The notes below the pieces were generated by a model. The model made no database searches. It worked only from the letters and a program-made list of their open reading frames with translations, and was not told where the DNA came from. A program made the translations under genes and the position numbers. From Acidobacteriota bacterium (GTDB lineage: Bacteria > Acidobacteriota > Terriglobia > Acidiferrales > UBA7541), in assembly GCA_003161195.1 (NCBI GenBank), contig PMOV01000110.1, forward strand, positions 5,793-22,729: a DNA stretch of 16,937 nucleotides, in the 5' to 3' direction. Of this stretch, positions 9,700 to 15,657 are shown piece by piece (position 1 is the first letter of the stretch; every line of letters begins with the position of its first letter).

Positions 9700-10590
9700 T
9701 CAGTGCACCGTGTGCAGCATGCGGCTCCAGCGCGTCCGCCCCGGCAGGTGCTCCAGGTTGTCGAACACGCTGCCGAGCCGGCTCCAGAACGTCGTCTCGC
9801 GCGCATAGTCTTCCGCGGTAGCGTCCACGGACCAATAAATAAGAAACGGTCGCCCCATGATCGCGTCGCGGTCCACAAATCCCCAATACCGACTGTCCGA
9901 ACTGCGGTCGCGATTGTCTCCCATGGCGAAATATTTTCCCGGCGGAACCACCAGCTCATCGCCAACAACGTACTTCGGCAGCTCCTCGACCCATTCAGGA
10001 ACCATTTGCGTAGAAAGCATCAGTCTGGCGGGCGGCGGAAAATAAGTGGTGAGCGGATCGCCACTCCCCTGCGGATCGTGCTGCACGTACGGCTCGTTAA
10101 GCAGCTTTCCATTGACGTACATCTCGCCATCCAGCAGCTTCAGGCGATCACCGGGCAGCCCAATCACGCGCTTCACAAAGTGCTGGTGATCCGCATACGG
10201 ATACTTAAATACAATAATGTCCCCGCGCTGCAGCCGCCGATACGGTAGAAATTTGTCGTACCACGCACCCGTCCCGCCAAAAATAAATTTGTTCACCAGC
10301 AAATGGTCGCCCACGAGCAGCGTGTGTTCCATGGAAGGCGACGGAATCTTAAACGCCTGCACGATAAAGCTGGTGCCAAACAGCGCCAGAATAACGGTAA
10401 CCAGCAGCGACTCAAGATATTCGGAGATGGTGGTCTGATCCTCGGGATGCTCGATGGCGGCAGGTACCGGCCCTTCCGGGTTTGGAAGCTTCGAGCCCGA
10501 AGCTTCAGTGCTTAAAGGTGGTTCGGCCAGCGCCGGCGAATCGGCAGCTTCCGGCCTTTCGCCCGGCACCGCCGTCACGTCATCGGGCAT
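9700..10590 (-). CDS. lepB: Signal peptidase I
   Basis: LepB cleaves signal peptides from exported proteins at the outer face of the inner membrane. The 296-residue protein has a Pro/Ala/Glu-rich cytoplasmic leader (1-55), a membrane helix (about 60-80), the catalytic serine Ser86 in IPSPSM, the catalytic Lys140 in FVKRVIGLPGD, and the conserved GDNRDRSSDSR box at 224-234. I start at the ATG at 10590. The frame is open much further upstream, but that part is only the shadow of rnc. A strong GAGGGGTG Shine-Dalgarno (10597-10604) lies six bases before the ATG, inside the end of rnc, and the two genes overlap by 11 bases, which suggests translational coupling. Two GAAGCTTC palindromes six bases apart (10485-10506) lie in the leader coding sequence. 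The partner gene rnc is also a lepB neighbour in other bacteria, though usually in the opposite order. Confidence 0.96.
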   Translation of the reverse strand: MPDDVTAVPGERPEAADSPALAEPPLSTEASGSKLPNPEGPVPAAIEHPEDQTTISEYLESLLVTVILALFGTSFIVQAFKIPSPSMEHTLLVGDHLLVNKFIFGGTGAWYDKFLPYRRLQRGDIIVFKYPYADHQHFVKRVIGLPGDRLKLLDGEMYVNGKLLNEPYVQHDPQGSGDPLTTYFPPPARLMLSTQMVPEWVEELPKYVVGDELVVPPGKYFAMGDNRDRSSDSRYWGFVDRDAIMGRPFLIYWSVDATAEDYARETTFWSRLGSVFDNLEHLPGRTRWSRMLHTVH

Positions 10591-11389
10591 TCGTTTCACC
10601 CCTCGCGCGTTCCACGCCCGCGTCGTCCGCCGGCGGCGATCCCAGCAGCGCGAGGCGCGCCAACGCGCTACGGGCGGCCTGCTGTTCCGCCTCTTTTTTG
10701 GTGCTGCCGACGCCGCTCGCCAAACACTGCCCTTCCACCCACACCTCAATCTCAAAGGTTTTCTGGTGATCCGGCCCGCTCGCCCGCGCCAGCCGATATT
10801 CCGCCGGACTCTGCCGCCGCGCCTGCAGCAGCTCTTGCAGCGCGGATTTACGGTCAGAATCGGTGATGCTGTCGCCACGCTCTTCAATGGCGTGCTCGAA
10901 GAGCACCCGCTGCAGCACGTCGCGCGCGCTGTGCAGCCCGGCATCCAGGTACACCGCGGCGATCACCGCCTCAAACGCATCCGCCAGCAGCGTCTGTTTA
11001 TCGCGCCCGCCGGTTTTTTCTTCGCCGCGCCCCAGCCGCAGATGCTCGCCCAGGCGCAGCCGCCGCGCCGCGGACTCCAGCGTCCGCGCGTTCACCAGAC
11101 GCGCGCGGCTTTTCGAAAGCTGCCCCTCGGTCCAATCGGGAAACGCCAGCACCAGATATTCGCTGGCCAGCAATTCCAGCACTGCATCGCCCAGAAACTC
11201 GAAGCGCTCATTGTCTTCGTGAATCTCCGGCGCGTCCTTGGCCTCGCCGCTCTTCGCATCTCCACTCGGACGCCGCTCCGGCGCCGCCGAACTGTGCGTC
11301 AGCGCGCGCACCAGCAGCTCCGGACGCAGAAACTTATGTCCCAGCCGTTTTTGTAGCGCTGCGTCGGAGCTAAGAGTCGCCTGTTCCAT
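10580..11389 (-). CDS. rnc: Ribonuclease III
   Basis: RNase III cleaves double-stranded RNA during rRNA and mRNA processing. The 269-residue protein has the signature NERFEFLGD (60-68) with Glu61, Glu64 and Asp68, then Glu88 in TEGQLSKSRA and Asp137/Glu140 in LADAFEA, matching the known metal-binding acidic residues. A double-stranded RNA-binding domain occupies about 182-248 (GVGSTKKEAEQQAARSAL). It is longer than the E. coli enzyme, with a charged insert at about 36-58 (ERRPSGDAKSGEAKDAPEIHE-like region) and a C-terminal tail. The ATG at 11389 precedes a normal family N-terminus; no strong Shine-Dalgarno is seen. Its last 11 bases overlap lepB. The upstream TPR gene ends 80 bp away on the same strand, so all may share a message. 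Confidence 0.97.
   Translation of the reverse strand: MEQATLSSDAALQKRLGHKFLRPELLVRALTHSSAAPERRPSGDAKSGEAKDAPEIHEDNERFEFLGDAVLELLASEYLVLAFPDWTEGQLSKSRARLVNARTLESAARRLRLGEHLRLGRGEEKTGGRDKQTLLADAFEAVIAAVYLDAGLHSARDVLQRVLFEHAIEERGDSITDSDRKSALQELLQARRQSPAEYRLARASGPDHQKTFEIEVWVEGQCLASGVGSTKKEAEQQAARSALARLALLGSPPADDAGVERARGETNAR
10597..10604 (-). promoter_or_regulatory. Shine-Dalgarno for lepB inside rnc
   Basis: GAGGGGTG on the minus strand, six bases before the lepB ATG, sits within the last codons of rnc. It decides the lepB start among several possible upstream codons and fits a coupled rnc-lepB message. Confidence 0.65.
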
Positions 11390-11469
11390 GTTTGCGGGAA
11401 GCGCTTGCCACCCTAACTTTACCGCGGAATCCCATCACTGCGGAGCATCGATCATTTCGCGATGCCCAG

Positions 11470-12357
11470 TCACTTGGGAACACTCAGCTGCGTATTACCC
11501 AGCTTCTTGGCCTCGTCCGCCTTGCTCTTGCAGGTGCTCTGCAAACTGAACTGCATCCCCGCGCACTTCGTATACGCCGCCTCGGCATCCGTAAAATGCG
11601 AAGCCTTCTCATCCGCAAGTCCCAGAAGATAGTAGTTTACCGGGTCCGGCGTCGGATCGATTTTCACCGCTTGGTCCAGCTCCACAATAGCGTCCGCCAC
11701 CTTGCCGCGCTTCAGATAAATCAAGCCCAGCCCGCCGTGCGCCATGGCCAGCGTGGCATTTTTCGCGTTGGCAAATTGCTCGTCCGTGATACTCGGCGGC
11801 TTGCTGATCGTTGGCGTCACGTCTATCGCGCGCTTCGAATAATCTTCCGCCTTGGCCAATTCCTTTGCGGCATCCGCACTGCTCGCATTGCCCATGGCGC
11901 GCGGAATCGTCTGCCCCAGAATGGCCATGGTCTGCACATCCGTCGGCGTGAGCTTCACTTCCTTCTCGCCCGTCTCTTCCATCTTCTGCACCTGGTTGGT
12001 CTGCACGTACAGGATCGTCAGTGTGGAATAAATCACCGGCAAGTAACGGCTGTTCGGATACTTCTGCGCGAAGGTCTCTCCGAGATCGATCTTTTTCGCG
12101 GTGTCCGCGCCTGGAGCGTCGGAAAACGCTTTGAACGCCGCGTCTTCTTCCGCATTCACCGGCGGCGCGGTATCCAGCGACAGCGTGTCCGCCTTGCCCG
12201 CATCCGGCACGGATGGGCTTGGCGGCTGGGTTGTAGTGGGCGTGGTGCTCGTCGGCGGCGACGCACTGCCTTGCGCGTGCGCTCTCGCGGCCCACGCCAA
12301 AACCAGTAGCGCGCACGCTAAACTCTTTCCCCATCGCCATGCCCTGCTCGCCTTCAT
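11470..12357 (-). CDS. Secreted TPR-repeat protein
   Basis: This 295-residue protein has a signal peptide (MKASRAWRWGKSLACALLVL, probable cleavage after AHA near residue 28), a Thr/Pro/Ser-rich spacer (about 30-55) and then helical repeats. The clearest TPR-like pair lies near the C-terminus, around GLGLIYLKRGKVADAIVELDQAV and YYLLGLADEKASHFTDAEAAY. TPR proteins act as protein-binding scaffolds; no partner can be named. A GTG start five codons upstream is possible, but an AGGAG Shine-Dalgarno at 12365-12369 sits seven bases before the ATG at 12357, which also gives a clean signal peptide. It lies 107 bp downstream of the larger TPR gene and 80 bp upstream of rnc on the same strand. It is probably a paralogue-type neighbour of the next gene only in the loose sense of sharing TPRs. 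Confidence 0.8.
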   Translation of the reverse strand: MKASRAWRWGKSLACALLVLAWAARAHAQGSASPPTSTTPTTTQPPSPSVPDAGKADTLSLDTAPPVNAEEDAAFKAFSDAPGADTAKKIDLGETFAQKYPNSRYLPVIYSTLTILYVQTNQVQKMEETGEKEVKLTPTDVQTMAILGQTIPRAMGNASSADAAKELAKAEDYSKRAIDVTPTISKPPSITDEQFANAKNATLAMAHGGLGLIYLKRGKVADAIVELDQAVKIDPTPDPVNYYLLGLADEKASHFTDAEAAYTKCAGMQFSLQSTCKSKADEAKKLGNTQLSVPK

Positions 12358-12364
12358 GAAATGT

Positions 12365-12369
12365 CTCCT
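12365..12369 (-). promoter_or_regulatory. Shine-Dalgarno for the secreted TPR gene
   Basis: AGGAG on the minus strand, seven bases before the ATG at 12357. It selects this start over the upstream GTG at 12372, which overlaps the site itself. Confidence 0.6.
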
Positions 12370-12464
12370 CACTTAAAATCTTGCGCCGGCTGGCCGCTGC
12401 TCCAACGCTCCTGAAATCACAATAAATTGGATGCCGCGCATGCAATTCCGAGGTTGCGCAAGCG

Positions 12465-14129
12465 CTATTGCGTCGCGCCGGGCTTCTCGATGCTCACGTC
12501 GTCCAGGCCCTTTTTCGCCGCATCGCGCGCACGCTCGGGCAATCCCTTCACCTCCAGCGCCGCCTCAAATTCACTCTTGGCCACGCCGGCATGTCCCTCA
12601 TCGTCATAAATTCTTCCCAGATACACGTGCGACCACGCCATCACCATCGGGTCGGCGGACGCCGCGTGCTCCCCCGTGGTCAGCCGCCCAAAGACTTCCT
12701 TGGCACGCGCTGCGTCATGGTCCAGCAGCGCCACCAGGCCCAATCCATACCACGCGCGCACCTGGTCCGGATATTTCTCCAGCACACTCTTGAAGGACGC
12801 TTCCGCCGCGCGCGCATTCTTCTCCGCGATATGCCGTTCGCCCTCCGTCAATTCCGCAATGGCCGCCGAATCGTCCGGAACGCTAGTCGGCTGCAAGGCC
12901 TTGCGCCGCGCCACGTCCTCTTTCGCGACGGCGCTCTCCGCGCCGGCGTCCCGCTCCGGCGCAAACTGCAGCGCCGCTACGCGCTTGGTTTCCGCGGCCA
13001 AATCGATTCCGCGAATCAGGTCCGGGAAATAGTAGGTCATGGACGGTTCCGAGCCTTCGAATTTCGCCAGTCCCACATACAGCGGCCGCACCATCACGTA
13101 ACCGTCGGCATCATCCTGGTCCAGCGTCGCGTCGCGCTGCCCCGGCGAAAATTTCTTCAGCTTGATTTCCACCGCGCGCACCATGCATTCCGCCACGTAC
13201 GACGGGAAATCGTCCCGCAGTTCCGGCGCCAGGCGCGGAGCTTGCGCGGCCTTCTCAAAAATCGGCCGCTTGGTCACCACCACGTGCGGGTACTGCAACG
13301 GCAGCGGATCCATCAAATAATGCAAGAACGCGTGACGTACCAGGTCGATGGGCACGTCTTCGCCGCCGCTCAGCACAATCGCATAATGGTCGCCGTAATT
13401 GCGTACGTTGGTGATGCGCCCCACTAATGGCTCAATTACGATGACGAACGTACGCGGATTGTCCGCATCCACGATTTCCCGCAAGTATCCTGCGGTGACG
13501 AACACAATCTGCGACACCTGATCGTGCATCCGCTCGATCTCGCGGTTATACACCGGCTGCACCTGCCGCCAGAGCGGCCCGATTTTTTGCTCCTTGTAAT
13601 ACGCCGAAAGCAGCTCGCTGAAGCCTTCGAGCGCCAGCACTTCCGGCGGCAGTTCATCGCGGCGCAGCACCGGCGTAAAACGCGGCGCGGGGCCGGAGAC
13701 CAGCCCAAACCATAAGTAGCGCGAGAGCATCGCCGCTGGGTCGCGCAGTTGATGCTCGCGATAAAACTCGCGCACCGCCTCCACCGCCGGCCCTTGCTGC
13801 GCTTGCATCCGTTCGCGCATCTGCGCGCGATAGGCGGACCAGTTGTCGCTGCTCACGTCCGACTCGTATCCGGCGGCCAACAACGCGCACATCGTGGTGA
13901 ACATCGCTTCGCTGCCATCCACGCTCACGCTGCTCTGCGCCGCCGGGCCTTCCGCCCGCATACGCGTCTGCGGCGGCGCACCGGGCTTAGCCGCCGCAGC
14001 GGGAGGTGCTTGCGCTGGTGTTTGCGAAGTTGCTTGTGGAGAAGCTGATCGGGGAAACGCTTGCGCGAATGCGGCGCTACCTAGCACGAGCGCGACGGTG
14101 AGAGGCATTACAAGACGCTTGATCATCAT
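12465..14129 (-). CDS. Secreted TPR protein with an HxxxH-containing core domain
   Basis: This 554-residue protein starts with a signal peptide (MMIKRLVMPLTVALVLGSAA, cleavage near AQA at 22-24) and an Ala/Pro/Gln-rich spacer to about residue 65. A compact central domain (about 75-375) contains EDVPIDLVRHAFLHYLMDPL, where His266 and His270 form HxxxH, with Glu314 in YVAECMVRAVEIKL downstream. The spacing resembles gluzincin metallopeptidases (HExxH plus a later Glu), but the usual catalytic Glu is Ala267, so it may be a non-catalytic relative. Residues about 425-545 form TPR-like helices. The Met pair at 14129/14126 leaves the exact start open; an AAGGA directly precedes it. The frame runs 49 codons further upstream without a plausible product. 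A possible promoter lies at 14289-14317. No function is assigned. Confidence 0.78.
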   Translation of the reverse strand: MMIKRLVMPLTVALVLGSAAFAQAFPRSASPQATSQTPAQAPPAAAAKPGAPPQTRMRAEGPAAQSSVSVDGSEAMFTTMCALLAAGYESDVSSDNWSAYRAQMRERMQAQQGPAVEAVREFYREHQLRDPAAMLSRYLWFGLVSGPAPRFTPVLRRDELPPEVLALEGFSELLSAYYKEQKIGPLWRQVQPVYNREIERMHDQVSQIVFVTAGYLREIVDADNPRTFVIVIEPLVGRITNVRNYGDHYAIVLSGGEDVPIDLVRHAFLHYLMDPLPLQYPHVVVTKRPIFEKAAQAPRLAPELRDDFPSYVAECMVRAVEIKLKKFSPGQRDATLDQDDADGYVMVRPLYVGLAKFEGSEPSMTYYFPDLIRGIDLAAETKRVAALQFAPERDAGAESAVAKEDVARRKALQPTSVPDDSAAIAELTEGERHIAEKNARAAEASFKSVLEKYPDQVRAWYGLGLVALLDHDAARAKEVFGRLTTGEHAASADPMVMAWSHVYLGRIYDDEGHAGVAKSEFEAALEVKGLPERARDAAKKGLDDVSIEKPGATQ

Positions 14130-14253
14130 TCCTTGGCCGGACCTAGTCCCTGGGCTTCTCATTGGTTGCGCCGCCCGCCGCAGTGGTTGCCGGGTGCGCT
14201 GCAGTAATATCGGAGGTGATGGACCGATGCGAATTTTGCCTTCCTTCGCACTT

Positions 14254-14273
14254 CCTGCGCTCCCCAGCGCAGG
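14254..14273. repeat. 8-bp perfect stem-loop in the divergent region
   Basis: CCTGCGCT (14254-14261) pairs exactly with AGCGCAGG (14266-14273) around a CCCC loop. If the candidate promoter at 14289-14317 is used, the hairpin would sit near the 5' end of the minus-strand leader (about 150 bases long), where it could stabilise the transcript. No function is known. Confidence 0.5.
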
Positions 14274-14288
14274 CAACTAAACCCGTTC

Positions 14289-14317
14289 ATTCTGCCCACT
14301 TGGACGCATCTTGGCAA
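14289..14317 (-). promoter_or_regulatory. Candidate sigma-70-type promoter for the HxxxH/TPR gene
   Basis: On the minus strand TTGCCA (14312-14317) and CAGAAT (14289-14294) are 17 bp apart. They match five and four of six consensus positions. The predicted leader would be about 150 bases long and include the 14254-14273 stem-loop. This is weak evidence by eye. Confidence 0.3.
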
Positions 14318-14439
14318 TGTACAGGCGGCATCATTGCGCGTCAAGAATGCGCGGCTTTGTGGCTTTGACCGCGTCCCCGCCGGGCGACGCTTGCCCGCAG
14401 CGCGAGCATCTGTGAGAGTAACCGGTGCCCGGAGCGCGC

Positions 14440-15576
14440 GTGCGAAAACATAAACTCGGAAACTTGGCGGCGCTACAGATGATTTTGTGGTTCGCGCTTT
14501 GCACGGCACTGCCAGCGGCACAATCGCCCGCGCTCCCACCGCAGCAGCTCCGTCTGGCCCAGGAAATTCAGATCACCGGTGACGCCATCTGGGTCGATAC
14601 CGGCATCGACATAAATCCCGGTGAGCGCCTGCAGCTAAGTGCCACCGGAACGTTGCGCTACGCCGAAACGCCAGCCGACAACGGCCCCGGCGGCCTGCCG
14701 CGCGGCTTCAAAGATCTACTGCGCATCTTTCCGGACAATGACGCGGGCCGCGGCGCGCTCCTCGGGCGCATTGGCGATACAGATGTCGCCGAGCCGTTTG
14801 TCGTGGGCTTGCACCGCGAAGTCATTGCGCCCGTCGGCGGCCGTCTGTTCCTCGGCATCAACCAGACTCCCAGCGACAAGGGCGAAGGCACCTACAAAAT
14901 CGTCATCACTATTTACCCGCCGGACACCAGCTTCCGCTACGTCGCCACTCGCGATGTGCCCGCCATGGTTGGTATCGACCAGACGCTCTTCGCAAAGATT
15001 CCCCGCCGCGTCACGGACAAAGCGGGAAATCTCGGCGACATGGTGAATTTCCTTATCCTCGGGACGCAGGCACAAATGGAGCAGGCGTTTAAATCCGCAG
15101 GATGGGTGCGCGTAGACGTCGGCGTCACCGACACCTTGCTGAGCGGCGTCATCGCCAGCGTTTCCAAGCAGTCCTATCTCACTATGCCCATGAGCCCGCT
15201 CTATCTGTTCGGCCGCACGCAGGACTACGGCTGGGCCCACGCCGAGCCTATTGCAGTGGTGGCTTCGCGCAACCACTTGCGCATCTGGCGAGCGCCGTTT
15301 CAGGTGGGCGGAGAGACTCTGTGGGTCGGCGCCGCAACGCACGACGTGGGATTCGAACACGACCAGCGGGATAACCGCGTCACCAGTATCACCCACAAAA
15401 TCGATCCCAATATCGATCTCGAGCGCGAATACGTCAGAAAGACGCTTTCCAACACAGGTCTGGTCATCTCAGCAACGCAATTTCTTCCGGACCCGCCGGT
15501 GCTGACCGGCAAAACCGCCACCGGCCAGTCGTTTCATTCCAATGGAAAAGTCTTGGTGTTGCAGTTGATCATGTAG
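14440..15576 (+). CDS. Secreted protein with PA-IL-like N-terminal domain and LssY C-terminal domain
   Basis: This 378-residue protein starts with a basic, hydrophobic signal peptide (MRKHKLGNLAALQMILWFAL, cleavage near PAAQS). Residues about 42-160 resemble the PA-IL/LecA-like beta fold: IWVDTGIDINPGERLQLSA, then GALLGRIG (106-112) and GGRLFLGINQ (133-142). Residues about 185-375 match the LssY C-terminal domain: SPLYLFGRTQDYGW, NHLRIW, LWVGAATHDVGFE, THKIDPNIDLERE and a closing NGKVLVLQL. LssY_C is named from the Legionella lss secretion locus; its biochemical role is not established. I choose the GTG at 14440 because GGAG lies five bases upstream and the signal peptide is clean; the GTG at 14425 would add five residues. 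It diverges from the TPR gene and converges on the next one. Confidence 0.82.
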   Translation: MRKHKLGNLAALQMILWFALCTALPAAQSPALPPQQLRLAQEIQITGDAIWVDTGIDINPGERLQLSATGTLRYAETPADNGPGGLPRGFKDLLRIFPDNDAGRGALLGRIGDTDVAEPFVVGLHREVIAPVGGRLFLGINQTPSDKGEGTYKIVITIYPPDTSFRYVATRDVPAMVGIDQTLFAKIPRRVTDKAGNLGDMVNFLILGTQAQMEQAFKSAGWVRVDVGVTDTLLSGVIASVSKQSYLTMPMSPLYLFGRTQDYGWAHAEPIAVVASRNHLRIWRAPFQVGGETLWVGAATHDVGFEHDQRDNRVTSITHKIDPNIDLEREYVRKTLSNTGLVISATQFLPDPPVLTGKTATGQSFHSNGKVLVLQLIM

Positions 15577-15657
15577 CGGCCGCCTTCTGCCTGCCACGGT
15601 GAAACCGGGGAGGCGGGCGCCTTTGTGCGTAATGACCGGGAACCTGCGCGCCGCTAC
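15573..15657. repeat. Inverted repeat spanning the stop codons of two convergent genes
   Basis: GTAGCGGC (15573-15580) and GCCGCTAC (15650-15657) are exact complements 69 bp apart. Each arm contains the TAG stop of one of the two convergent genes (15574-15576 on plus, 15654-15656 on minus). A small CGGT-GAA-ACCG hairpin lies between them (15597-15607). No T-tract marks an intrinsic terminator, so a bidirectional termination role is only a guess. Confidence 0.45.

Larger units (their letters stand above)
14130..14439. other. Divergent intergenic region between the TPR gene and the LssY_C gene
   Basis: These 310 bases contain no supported gene; the frames crossing it are short and Arg-rich. 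They hold a perfect 8-bp stem-loop, a candidate minus-strand promoter and the GGAG ribosome-binding site of the plus-strand gene. I see no clear promoter for the plus-strand gene, although CTTGG occurs twice (14299-14315). No tRNA-like fold was recognised by eye. Confidence 0.6.

Noticed and set aside
10591..10944. N-terminal extension of lepB
   Set aside because: The extra 118 codons are an out-of-frame reading of rnc, rich in Arg and Cys, and the ATG at 10590 has a strong Shine-Dalgarno.
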